64,000 nt of DNA, from NCBI GenBank assembly GCA_035502855.1, contig DATJTX010000016.1, positions 186,001 through 250,000 on the forward strand, in the 5' to 3' direction. Positions within the stretch are counted from its first letter, which is position 1. Every line of letters starts with the position of its first letter. This stretch comes from Candidatus Baltobacteraceae bacterium. Lineage in GTDB: Bacteria > Vulcanimicrobiota > Vulcanimicrobiia > Vulcanimicrobiales > Vulcanimicrobiaceae. The notes under the pieces were generated by a model. That model saw nothing but the letters and a program-made list of their open reading frames with translations, had not been told where the DNA came from and searched no databases. The position numbers and the translations under genes are program-made. Positions 53,922 through 61,862 of this stretch are shown one piece after another.

Positions 53922-54605
53922 TCAGGCGGCCCGCCCGTCTAGCCTTTCTAAGCTGCGATATTGGATCGCCTCGGCGATGTGCTCGGCGCGGATATCCGTG
54001 CAGTGGCCGAGATCGGCGATCGTGCGCGCGACGCGCGCGATGCGATCGAGCGCGCGCGCCGAGAACTGTCGCTTCGCGCTGGCTTTGGCGAGCACGCGCA
54101 TCGCGGCGTCGTCGAGCGGGCAGTACGTGCGCATCATGCTGGGCAGGATCTCGGCGTTGGCGCCGATCGGCGTGCCGGCGAAACGCCCGCGGGCAATCGC
54201 CCGCGCCGCAACCACGCGTTCGCGAATCACCGCCGAGCGTTCGGCGCCGTCGCGGCGCACCATGTCGTCGAAGGGTACGCGTGCGATCTCGATCTGCAAG
54301 TCGATGCGATCCAGCAACGGTCCCGAAAGCTTGCTCACGTATTTGGCGACGCTCGCGTCATCGCAGCGGCATTCGGCACCACGCAATCCGCGATACCCGC
54401 ACGGACACGGATTCATCGAGGCAACCAACTGAAAGCGCGCGGGATAGGTGAACGTGCCGGCCGCGCGTGCGATCGTCACCGTTCCCTCTTCGAGCGGCTG
54501 ACGCATCACCTCGATTGCGCCGCGACCGAACTCGGGTAGTTCGTCGAGAAAGAGCACGCCATGATGCGCGAGCGAGATTTCCCCGGGTTTGGCGAGCGGT
54601 CCGCC
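53922..54605 (-). pseudogene. comM: ComM (YifB) AAA+ ATPase, N-terminal half missing
   Basis: The C-terminal 227 residues of ComM, the branch-migration helicase for natural transformation; the full protein has about 500. Seen are GEISLAHHGVLFLDELPEFG (Walker B region), QPLEEGTVTIARAAGTFTYP, the Mg-chelatase-like NPCPCGYRGLRGAECRCDD zinc site and the C-terminal SARALDRIARVARTIADLGH. The Walker A and N-terminal domain are gone: at 54605 the comM sequence ends within the GGP-x-x-PGE segment and unrelated DNA begins. It is therefore an interrupted gene, not a natural start. Confidence 0.85.
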
Positions 54606-54690
54606 TGTAGGCACCAGTTACTACTGAGAAACCCCGAGCGCCACGACTCAACTTAGTGTGAGAACCGGCGCAGTTAGCGATGAGAAAATC
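54606..54690. repeat. Transposon end with three TGAGAA-type direct repeats
   Basis: TGT at 54606 is followed by CAGTTACTACTGAGAAACC (54615), CAACTTAGTGTGAGAACC (54649) and CAGTTAGCGATGAGAAAATCC (54671), three variants of one site. Ends of Tn7-like elements have a terminal TGT and several such protein-binding repeats. No open frame of note occupies 54606-54824. Confidence 0.55.
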
Positions 54691-54824
54691 CTACGAAGCC
54701 AAAAATGGTGGGGCCCTTCGTTTGCCATTGATCTCCGCGAATTGTCCGCTTTCCGCGTCGCCAGTTTCAAGGCGCGGGCTCGAATCGAATCGCGCTACGT
54801 CGCTAAGCCTGTTAGACTGAGGCG

Positions 54825-55058
54825 ATGAAGATGGTGAACATGCACGAGGCGAAGAGTCACCTATCGGGGTTGGTCCGGGAGTTGCGGGAAGGCAGCGAGC
54901 GCGAGATCATCATCTGCGTCGCTGGCCGAGCTGTGGCGAAGCTGGTACCGGTAACTGGCGCTCCGCCGCGCCAACTGGGCATCGATCGGGGCTTGATAAC
55001 AATCGCTCCCGACTTCGAAGATGTCAACGTGGAGATAACGGCGCTCTTTGAAAAATAG
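54825..55058 (+). CDS. Phd/YefM-family antitoxin, orphan
   Basis: A 77-residue antitoxin: MKMVNMHEAKSHLSGLVREL begins the Phd/YefM DNA-binding fold, followed by IIICVAGRAVAKLVP and a C-terminal toxin-wrapping tail (GLITIAPDFEDVNVEITALF). Normally a PIN toxin follows; here the next 70 bases show none on this strand. It may instead work with the DUF5615 PIN-like gene on the opposite strand or be a leftover. It is the first gene inside the island. Confidence 0.8.
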   Translation: MKMVNMHEAKSHLSGLVRELREGSEREIIICVAGRAVAKLVPVTGAPPRQLGIDRGLITIAPDFEDVNVEITALFEK

Positions 55059-55130
55059 CGAGTCAGAGGACGTTCGAGGCTGGCGATGTGCATTGGCGCG
55101 TCTGTGATCGTAAGTCCGCTTCGATGATTG

Positions 55131-55691
55131 TCACCGTTCGTCGGAGCGCGCGAAATCAGCCCACGGGGGCGCGATCACAACGCCAAATTGGCGTTCGTAC
55201 AGCGTGACGATTCCGATTTGGTCGCAACGTTCGCACTCAAAGCTGTGCAGACGTAGGCAGCGCTCGCAGCGCGGAAGGAGCGTGACAGTGACGCGCTCAT
55301 CGGCGCCAATGTGCACGCGTAGATTGAGGACGAAGACGTCGTCCCAGTCGATCCTTTGGCCGCCAAGAACGAGCGATTTGCTCACGCGAGCGAAATTAAA
55401 CGACTTAAGACGCGGATCGACCGTGACTAGACCTCCGCCTTCCTTACAGCGCATCGCCTGGCATTCTCCAGACGTGGAGACGCGCGCGATGTCGCGCATC
55501 ACGCGGCGGAAGTCCCGCCGATTCCGTGACAAGACGATCGCGTTATGCCTGCGGCCATGCTCCTCGACCTTGATGTCGCTGGCCCCACGGGACAGGCCGA
55601 CCTCGCGATACGTAAGGACGGGGTAGCCGCGGATCGATCTTCCCAGGCCGAGCGAGTCCTCGTCGGGCAAGAAGGCGACCGTCTGTTTCAT
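55131..55691 (-). CDS. DUF5615 PIN-like protein with zinc ribbon
   Basis: A 186-residue protein. The N-terminal 70 residues follow the DUF5615 PIN-like pattern (VAFLPDEDSLGLGRSIRGYP, GLSRGASDIKVEEHG and AIVLSRNRRDFRRV) with Asp10, Glu11 and Asp60 where nuclease metals would bind. The C-terminus has four Cys (142, 145, 153, 156 in RCERC...ECERC) that form a zinc ribbon. DUF5615 proteins are thought to be toxin nucleases. It has a clear GGAGG ribosome site. It may be a toxin with its own RNA- or DNA-binding knob. Confidence 0.75.
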   Translation of the reverse strand: MKQTVAFLPDEDSLGLGRSIRGYPVLTYREVGLSRGASDIKVEEHGRRHNAIVLSRNRRDFRRVMRDIARVSTSGECQAMRCKEGGGLVTVDPRLKSFNFARVSKSLVLGGQRIDWDDVFVLNLRVHIGADERVTVTLLPRCERCLRLHSFECERCDQIGIVTLYERQFGVVIAPPWADFARSDER

Positions 55692-55889
55692 CTGGTCTCC
55701 TCCAGCGCCTGTCCCGAAGACGGGGCTCGACGCCGTTTAGCGACTATAGTAGCGCGGGCGCGCCCGCGCGAAAGCAAGGCAGGCGGGCATTGGAACTCTT
55801 TTTTCCTAGGAGAGCGACGTTGCCCCAAGCGTTCGAGGCCGGCAAGCCGCGAGCTCACCCCCGTGCGCAAGCGGGTCTTCTCTCGGATT
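55692..55889. other. Intergenic region, nothing recognised
   Basis: The stretch between the divergent DUF5615 gene and the helicase gene includes GCGGGCGCGCCCGCGC near 55755, a small palindrome. No gene or RNA recognised. Confidence 0.3.
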
Positions 55890-55923
55890 TTATCATGTGT
55901 TATCATTTGACAGCATATGATAA
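55890..55923 (+). promoter_or_regulatory. Operator cluster at the HTH-helicase start
   Basis: TTATCAT occurs at 55890-55896 and 55900-55906, and its inverse ATGATAA at 55917-55923 covers the start codon. TTGACA at 55907 lies between. A repressor bound here would block the gene's start; the product's own N-terminal HTH is the natural candidate. Confidence 0.5.
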
Positions 55924-57950
55924 ATAGCCAAGGTTGGCTCTCGATCGAGGAGGCCGCCGCACATCTTCGGATGGGGAAGACGGTTCTGTATACGCTCGCT
56001 CGAGAGGGCCGGGTTCCCGCAAACCGGGTCGGCCGAAAGTGGATGTTCGAGAAGGAGCAACTCGATGCATGGGCGCGTTCGAATCAGCCCGTTGAGTCTT
56101 TTTTTGCCGCGGCCGACTTCAACGTAGAGGGAAATGAATCGTTGCGCGAGCCGCAGCGAGAGGCTTACCTTCGCACCGCCGAATTTTTTCGCGCCGGCCG
56201 TAATCGGGCGATACTGCAGATTCCGGTTGGATGCGGGAAGACCGGCATCTCTTCGCTGTTGCCGTTGGGGCTGGCCCAGGGGCGAGTGTTGGTAATCGCG
56301 CCGAATCTCACGATCAAAACGGTTTTGCTGGAAGCGATGGACATCACCAACCGTCAAAAATGCTTCTGGCGCAAGGCTGGCGTACTAACCGGCGCGCAAA
56401 TGGTGGCTGGTCCGTTCGTATGTACGCTTGACAGCGGAAACGTGTCCGTAGCGACCAAGTCTCATATCGTCGTCAGCAATATTCAGCAGCTGGCCACGAA
56501 CGTTGACAAGTGGTTGAACCAGTTTCCCGATGGGTTCTTCGACATGATCATCGTTGACGAAGCCCATCACAGTGCTGCAGAGAGTTGGAAAAAAGTACTT
56601 GAGAGATTCCCTGCGGCTAAGGTCATTCATCTTACTGCGACACCCTTCCGGAGTGATCGTCGGGAGATAGATGGAGAACTCGTCTATCGATACTCGTTTC
56701 GAAGCGCTACGCTAAAGGGCTATATCAAACGCCTAAAGGCGAGTTATGTCGCTCCGTCGGAGATCGAACTCAGCTTCAGCGATTCGCGCGGGCGTAAGTA
56801 TTCACTCGATGAGGTGCTGCAGCTCAAGGAAGAGGATTGGTTCAGCAAAGGAGTTGCTCTTGCACCGCTTTGCAATCAGCACATCGTGGATTCAAGCCTG
56901 GAGAGGCTGGAGGAACTGCGGCAGACCGGGACACGGCATCAGCTCATTGCGGTGGCCTGCTCGATAAACCATGCACGAGACCTGCGCTCCATGTACGAAG
57001 AGCGCGGCTATACTGCGGACATCATTCATAGCAAGCAAGATTACGATGAGCAACAGCGCGTCCTCGCCTCGCTCAAGAATGGCACACTAGATTGCATAGT
57101 ACAGGTGCAGATGCTGGGAGAGGGTTTTGATCATCCTCATCTGAGTGTTGCGGCGATCTTCCGTCCTTTCCGGTCTCTTTCTCCCTACGTACAGTTCGTG
57201 GGCCGGATCATGCGCGTGATCGTGCAGAACAATCCGACGCACCCAGATAATGTCGGACATATCGTTACGCACCTGGGTATGAACCTTGATCGGCGTTTGA
57301 GTGAGTTCAAGCAGTTTGAGCGCGACGATGAGGCTTTTTGGGCGAAACTCATAGAAGGCGCTGATCCTGAGGTCCCCATTTCAGTGCGCGAGGGGGATGC
57401 GCGATTGTCCGCGGATGAGAGCCCCATCGTTGTACGTGGCGAAATTGTCGAAGGGCTCTGGGAGGAAGACTTCGCTCCGCTTGAGGACCAGGAAATTGTC
57501 GCGGAGCTGCGGGAGCGTTTGGAGTTACTTGGGCTTGACCCGAGTGAAGCCGAAGAACTCGTAAAGAAGTCAAAGCCCGGTGGTAAGCAAAAGCGGCCGC
57601 CTTCGTCAGGCTTTCCCGTCTTGCCGCAACGCGCTCTCGAACAAGCTCGCAAGCGTTTGTATGAACAAGGAGCTCGTCTCGCTAAGATTGTCCTAAACCA
57701 CGTCGAGCTTGATATTGCTGGTCGTGAACTTCCGTATCAATACACAGCCTTGGGGATAAGTGGTCGAAACAATCTTGTTGCGGCGATCGCGATGGTGAAT
57801 AAAGAGATCAACAAGCGCCTCGGTAAAGACCGCTCCCTGTGTTCTTTAGAGGAAATTGACGCGGTTCTTGGCCAGGTCAATGATGTAGTGCAGACCATAG
57901 CGCGCCGCGTCAGAAAAGCGAAAACCGAATATGAAAACCGCAAAGCCTAA
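55917..57950 (+). CDS. HTH domain fused to SF2 helicase
   Basis: A 677-residue protein. Residues 1-52 are an excisionase-type helix-turn-helix (GWLSIEEAAAHLRMGKTVLY, then EGRVPANRVGRKWMFEKEQL). Then comes a superfamily-2 helicase: Q motif at 80, PVGCGKTG (103-110), DEAH (214-217), TATPF (240-244) and the later GEGFDHPHLSVAAIFRPFRS and QFVGRIMRVI motif V/VI. The C-terminal 200 residues are a charged helical region of unknown type. This is a restriction-helicase-like ATPase coupled to DNA binding. It leads a three-gene operon in which the next gene overlaps by 20 nt. Confidence 0.88.
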   Translation: MINSQGWLSIEEAAAHLRMGKTVLYTLAREGRVPANRVGRKWMFEKEQLDAWARSNQPVESFFAAADFNVEGNESLREPQREAYLRTAEFFRAGRNRAILQIPVGCGKTGISSLLPLGLAQGRVLVIAPNLTIKTVLLEAMDITNRQKCFWRKAGVLTGAQMVAGPFVCTLDSGNVSVATKSHIVVSNIQQLATNVDKWLNQFPDGFFDMIIVDEAHHSAAESWKKVLERFPAAKVIHLTATPFRSDRREIDGELVYRYSFRSATLKGYIKRLKASYVAPSEIELSFSDSRGRKYSLDEVLQLKEEDWFSKGVALAPLCNQHIVDSSLERLEELRQTGTRHQLIAVACSINHARDLRSMYEERGYTADIIHSKQDYDEQQRVLASLKNGTLDCIVQVQMLGEGFDHPHLSVAAIFRPFRSLSPYVQFVGRIMRVIVQNNPTHPDNVGHIVTHLGMNLDRRLSEFKQFERDDEAFWAKLIEGADPEVPISVREGDARLSADESPIVVRGEIVEGLWEEDFAPLEDQEIVAELRERLELLGLDPSEAEELVKKSKPGGKQKRPPSSGFPVLPQRALEQARKRLYEQGARLAKIVLNHVELDIAGRELPYQYTALGISGRNNLVAAIAMVNKEINKRLGKDRSLCSLEEIDAVLGQVNDVVQTIARRVRKAKTEYENRKA

Positions 57951-58203
57951 GGGACGCGTCCCATCGCTAATTGGCGCCAGTCTTGGCGCACCGACGGTCT
58001 ATGAAGTACAGAGGGTGTGCGAGTGCAGACGCTGCAATGTTTCAATGCCAAACGGCACCAAGTGCTTTCTAATTCCTCAGCTTGGAGGCGCATTCTCCAA
58101 TAAACGTCGGTATTGCTGCACCTGCTTCGAGAGCATCTTGCAAAAGACTCAAGCTGATCTTGACTCACTTGTCGGAGAACTCAAGCGAGTCACTCAAGCG
58201 TAG
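57931..58203 (+). CDS. Small zinc-finger protein
   Basis: A 90-residue protein overlapping the helicase by 20 nt. It has CECRRCNVSMPNGTKCFLIP and KRRYCCTCFESIL: two Cys pairs (CRRC...CCTC) plus another Cys, a zinc finger of PARP/treble-clef look. The C-terminus is a helix (KTQADLDSLVGELKRV). It may be an accessory to the helicase. Family unknown. Confidence 0.7.
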   Translation: MKTAKPKGRVPSLIGASLGAPTVYEVQRVCECRRCNVSMPNGTKCFLIPQLGGAFSNKRRYCCTCFESILQKTQADLDSLVGELKRVTQA

Positions 58204-58242
58204 CTTCGCCTTGCAAAGCGCCGCTGGAGATCCGGCGCGAGA

Positions 58243-59112
58243 TTGGACCGAGAGGAAATGGAATACTTCACCGAGCGGGAGCACGGTTTGCGGCCCCGGA
58301 CAATTGATTCAAGCACCTCGGAAGCAGATGTAGGTCTCCGCGCGATTATTGACACGTTCGTCGGACGCAACTTCTTCGCTGAATACTACCCTGTCACGTG
58401 CCCAGACGGCCGGGGCGTCGTAGGCACAGATGTCGGTCTCCTAGAGCGGGATGCAAACGGTCGCAACATCCGCTGGACTGACGCACCGAGCGAAAGTCAG
58501 GATCAGTTATTCGACCTAATCGAATTCAGCTTCTCCCGGTTAAGCAAACCGAGAGAACGAGACTATCACGACTATTTTGGACACTCACACCTCATATTTG
58601 ACAGGTCGGAAGGCCAGCGCGAGTTGCGCGATGCAGTGAACGAAGTCTTTCGTCGCCATGGCCTCGCCTTTGAGCTTAACGGGAGTGGGCGCGTCACGCG
58701 ACTTTTTCCCGCCGAACAGGCTGCTGTACTTAATATGCCGTTTAGCACCGGCGATGCGTCGCTGGATGACCTTCTGGCGGCGGCGCGTACGAAATTCATT
58801 GATCCTCGTCCTGAAGTGCGAAAGGAGGCTCTTGAAAAGCTTTGGGATGCTTGGGAACGTCTAAAGACGTTAGAGGATCCGGATAAGAAGGTGTCCGTAT
58901 CCGCGTTGGTCGCCCGAACGTCTTCACAAGCGTCGTTTCGCGAACTGATGGAGGAGGAAGCAAAGACTCTGACCCAGATCGGGAACTCGTTCATGATACG
59001 TCATAGCGAAATCGGAAGGACGCCGATCGATACATCGCTAGAGATTGACTATCTCTTTTTGCGCTGCCACGGAACAATAATGACGCTGTTGCGCGCCTCC
59101 GGTCGAGCTTAG
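58243..59112 (+). CDS. Unknown third protein of helicase operon
   Basis: A 289-residue protein that I do not recognise. It opens MEYFTEREHGLRPRTID, has a middle (VGRNFFAEYYPVTCPDGRGV, then DVGLLERDANGRNIRWTDAP) and ends in a helical region (FMIRHSEIGRTPIDTSLEID). The last part resembles HEPN/AbiJ-NTD tails (R/H near the centre, then YLFLRCHGTIMTLL), so a toxic or effector role is a guess. It follows the zinc-finger gene by 39 bases on the same strand. Confidence 0.65.
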   Translation: MDREEMEYFTEREHGLRPRTIDSSTSEADVGLRAIIDTFVGRNFFAEYYPVTCPDGRGVVGTDVGLLERDANGRNIRWTDAPSESQDQLFDLIEFSFSRLSKPRERDYHDYFGHSHLIFDRSEGQRELRDAVNEVFRRHGLAFELNGSGRVTRLFPAEQAAVLNMPFSTGDASLDDLLAAARTKFIDPRPEVRKEALEKLWDAWERLKTLEDPDKKVSVSALVARTSSQASFRELMEEEAKTLTQIGNSFMIRHSEIGRTPIDTSLEIDYLFLRCHGTIMTLLRASGRA

Positions 59113-59689
59113 CGATACAGCGCGAGCTAAGGACGCTGCCGCGGCTCACGCCTAGAGGCATTGCCTGATCCGCTTCGCTTGCTCCAAGCTTTCCGGCGAT
59201 GAAGGTAAACAGTTTAAGGGCGGTTCGCGCTTCCTTTGTCTTTCGGCGGTTTCTCGCCATCAGTTCCCTCCCGTGGCAGGAAGCGTGGAACCACAGATTA
59301 GCCGCGAGTCGCGAGGGGACAGCCGCCTAGACTCACAGCAAGATCTAGGAAAGGAAAGTCCCGCAGCGGCCCTAGGCCGGGTACTGTCCACTATATGCGT
59401 GATTTCGAAAAATATCTGATCGTCCTTTGGCCAGTCTTGCATTCCGACGAGTCGACAACGATCGGTGACATCGGCGACGGTTCATGGGAACACCGTCGGC
59501 CGATTCTAAAGCGGGCCCTCATTCGGTGGAATTAGATTAGGCGGCGCGGTGGAGCATTCAACAGTCGAGACATAAATAGCAGACTTCAACCGAAGCACAC
59601 TCCTGGTCGTTGTGATTGACAGCAGCCTCTTCGCTCCGCGTTAGGTGCAAAGTGGTTGCCGCCGCTGCGCCACGAGTATAGAATGGGCC
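59113..59689. other. Gap with short open frames, none firm
   Basis: About 580 bases in the island between two plus-strand genes. Leftward, short frames read MARNRRKTKEARTALKLFTF (about 41 codons outside the neighbouring gene) and MQDWPKDDQIFFEITHIVDS, which might be remnants. I cannot support either as a gene. Confidence 0.35.
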
Positions 59690-60301
59690 ATGGCGATGGA
59701 AACGCGCGAGAAGAACAAAAAGGCAACCGCGAGAAAAGCGCTGGCGGATAAAGGCGGACGAAAGCTCGCCGGCGATAGGAGTGTGCCGCTGCCTGTCGAT
59801 GCGCCCGTAAAGCCCATTACGAGCCACAAACCAATGAAACCCGTGCGGTTGTCGGTACAAGCGCTTGCGAAAGCGGATACGCGAGCTTTCCGTGCCCAAG
59901 CTTCGCGCGAACTGCTAATTATCAGGAATGCGTTTCAGCTATCCTCCCCGGAACTTGGATCCATATTCGGCGTCACGCGTCAAGCGATCGATAAGTGGTT
60001 CGAAGGTACTGTTCCTAATAACCGGGTGGCCGACGTCAGTCGTGTTGCTCAGGTCGCCGAAGAACTCGCTCTACTCTTCAAGAAACAGTCTCTACCCGCG
60101 ATCGTTCGCGGTCCGATGCGCGGGCTCGGTAATCGCAGCGTTCTCGACGTGCTCCGAACCGAGGGGCCGGCACCTATGTACGAGTTCTTCCGAATGATGC
60201 GTGAACTCATTCCCGGAGCACGGCCCGTCAGCGCGCAAGCCCAGCCTAAACGGTCACAACTACCAAGCGCGCTGTCAGGGACTAAAAAACGACGTCCTTA
60301 A
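59690..60301 (+). CDS. Xre-like HTH protein (antitoxin-type)
   Basis: A 203-residue protein from the ATG at 59690. A charged, unstructured N-terminus is followed by an Xre/MbcA-like helical region: RNAFQLSSPELGSIFGVTRQ, AIDKWFEGTVPNNRVADVSR, ELALLFKKQSLPAIVRGPMR and VLDVLRTEGPAPMYEFF. The order HTH, then a LFKK..LP.IVR..L.G.SVLD.L segment is also found in the Xre partner of the RES gene at 61863, so the two are distant relatives. No toxin gene follows; the next gene is convergent. Confidence 0.75.
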   Translation: MAMETREKNKKATARKALADKGGRKLAGDRSVPLPVDAPVKPITSHKPMKPVRLSVQALAKADTRAFRAQASRELLIIRNAFQLSSPELGSIFGVTRQAIDKWFEGTVPNNRVADVSRVAQVAEELALLFKKQSLPAIVRGPMRGLGNRSVLDVLRTEGPAPMYEFFRMMRELIPGARPVSAQAQPKRSQLPSALSGTKKRRP

Positions 60302-61179
60302 AGGCTCGGCGCTATTACTGTCCGCAGTATCCATCGCTTTCTGACGTCACCGCGTTCGCCGGAAAAATCGCGCTCAAGCTTCGCTGCCTCTCGTAAGCAT
60401 AGCGTCGGGTCATATATGAAGATAAGTAGCACATCGCAATCTGCGTCGCGCGAATAGACTTCGATCTTCTTATAGATACTTGGCTCGACTTTGGTGTCCC
60501 AGTGATTTCGATCCCTCACAAACTTGACTTCTAAAAAGACCTTTTCGCCTCGGAGCGCAAAGTCAACCCTGCCCGCTCGATCACCGAGCTTTGGAGTCCA
60601 CTCTTCGTCGCTCAGCACCGGATAACGCATGATGAGATATGAACGCAGCAGATCCTGAAGGTCAAACTCGTCCTCCATCGGCATCGTGTCCGTGCGGTGG
60701 TCGTGACGATGCTCCGGTTGTAGCTCACGAAGTGCCCTGGGAACCGCTCGCAGAAGCTCTTCGATCTCGTTTGCGACGATCGTTGGGCTCGATGATGAAG
60801 GTGCAGCATTGTAGGTGGGCGCCGTCGTCGTGGCGCCGGGCGCAGGGGCCTGCGCGTCTAGTGCCCCGTCGTGCCACGTCAACCCGTCTCGCTTGAGCGC
60901 GTTGATAAGCGGAATACTCGCCTGCGCGCTGCGCACGGCGATCACATCTAAGAGCTGAGCTAGCGCACGACGCAGCCGTCTTTGAACAGACTCGTCAGCT
61001 AAATCGAGTGAGTTTATGTAACTGTTAAAGACTGGCTTTCGTGAAGTAGCCTCTGACTCTAGCGTGTGCGGGAACCCGGCCCCTTCGAAAGCGTTTTGGA
61101 TGTCTCGAATCACGAGATGTGTGCTTGATGCGTCGCGGAAAAGCGCGAGCGTTCCTAAGCCGATATTGCCGCTAGACAT
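60298..61179 (-). CDS. DpnII/MboI-type nuclease effector
   Basis: A 293-residue protein with two parts. The C-terminus (about 165-293) is a PD-(D/E)xK nuclease of the REase_DpnII-MboI type: EFDLQDLLRSYLIMRYPVLS, RAGRVDFALRGEKVFLEVKF with Asp206, Glu217 and Lys219, then LLIFIYDPTLCLREAAKLER. The N-terminus (1-110, IRDIQNAFEGAGFPHTLESE and VFNSYINSLDLADESVQRRL) looks like an AbiJ-N-type helical sensor. The layout is that of an abortive-infection effector. It overlaps the Xre-like gene by 4 nt on the other strand. Confidence 0.78.
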   Translation of the reverse strand: MSSGNIGLGTLALFRDASSTHLVIRDIQNAFEGAGFPHTLESEATSRKPVFNSYINSLDLADESVQRRLRRALAQLLDVIAVRSAQASIPLINALKRDGLTWHDGALDAQAPAPGATTTAPTYNAAPSSSSPTIVANEIEELLRAVPRALRELQPEHRHDHRTDTMPMEDEFDLQDLLRSYLIMRYPVLSDEEWTPKLGDRAGRVDFALRGEKVFLEVKFVRDRNHWDTKVEPSIYKKIEVYSRDADCDVLLIFIYDPTLCLREAAKLERDFSGERGDVRKRWILRTVIAPSL

Positions 61180-61220
61180 GTCTTAACGCAGAGGGACCAG
61201 CGCTTTGATCATTGCGCAGC

Positions 61221-61508
61221 CTACTTAAAGCCTTTCAGCGTTGAGACCACTTCATCAATGGTAGTCACGACGTTTTCACAATAAGCCTCGCCCAGGCGCA
61301 TACTATCGAGCTGCTCCTCTCGCCCCTCGCGGCGACCCGGAACGTCCCATTTTTCAATCGATCGATGATAAAAGCGAGCCATATCGTCGAAATTCACCCG
61401 CGCGTGAGTTAGATCGTCGATTAGCTCAGTGTCGTAGCGACGGTTACGCAATGCATTGCCTACCCAGCTGTGATAGAACGTCGGGAGACGGCTTACATCA
61501 ATTGGCAC
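61221..61508 (-). CDS. Small hypothetical protein upstream of nuclease
   Basis: A 95-residue protein (start GTG after a clear AGGAGG): MPIDVSRLPTFYHSWVGNALRN with a helical middle (DTELIDDLTHARVNFDDMAR) and a C-terminal helix ENVVTTIDEVVSTLKGF. Family unknown. Forty-one bases upstream of the nuclease in the same direction, so probably its partner. Confidence 0.65.
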   Translation of the reverse strand: MPIDVSRLPTFYHSWVGNALRNRRYDTELIDDLTHARVNFDDMARFYHRSIEKWDVPGRREGREEQLDSMRLGEAYCENVVTTIDEVVSTLKGFK

Positions 61509-61577
61509 GGAGCACTCCTCCTAAAACTACAGAAGGCCGCCAAATTGCGTGCCTCTTGCGTTGCTGCCGCGGCGGAA

Positions 61578-61793
61578 CTAGCGCGGCAATTTGTCTCGGT
61601 CGTAGCCGCGCACGTCGAACCTTGCGAGAAGCCAAGCCTGCAGTCTCGCACGCTCCCGCGTTGTTAGCTTCTCCGTTATCAGCCTTTTGACGGCCTCCAC
61701 GGCCTGGGAGTCACTATTCTTGGCCACAGTCGGCGGGTTCGGCAAGCGAGCCCGAACGCCTGTTCGTATTTTTGGCGTCAAAAAGTCGCTCAA
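61578..61793 (-). CDS. Small hypothetical protein, first of nuclease operon
   Basis: A 71-residue protein from a TTG: basic, ending DSQAVEAVKRLITEKLTTRER, then ARLQAWLLARFDVRGYDRDK. It is helical and may bind nucleic acid or a partner. It is in line with the two downstream genes, suggesting a three-gene operon divergent from the Xre-RES pair. Confidence 0.55.
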   Translation of the reverse strand: MSDFLTPKIRTGVRARLPNPPTVAKNSDSQAVEAVKRLITEKLTTRERARLQAWLLARFDVRGYDRDKLPR

Positions 61794-61817
61794 GTAGGAC
61801 GGAAAGTGGCGCTCACC

Positions 61818-61854
61818 GTAGGCACCTGGTAGGCTCCTACAATGTGGTGGTAGG
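61818..61854. promoter_or_regulatory. GTAGG repeats upstream of Xre-RES
   Basis: GTAGG at 61818, 61829 and 61850 and the small palindrome GTAGGCTCCTAC at 61829-61840 lie in the divergent region just before the Xre gene. Xre antitoxins control their own promoters, so this is a likely operator. Confidence 0.4.
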
Positions 61855-61862
61855 ATAGGAGA

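Noticed and set aside
58991-59260. 89-residue leftward frame overlapping the end of the helicase operon
   Set aside because: Half of it is antisense to the 58243-59112 gene, and the rest has no recognisable family.
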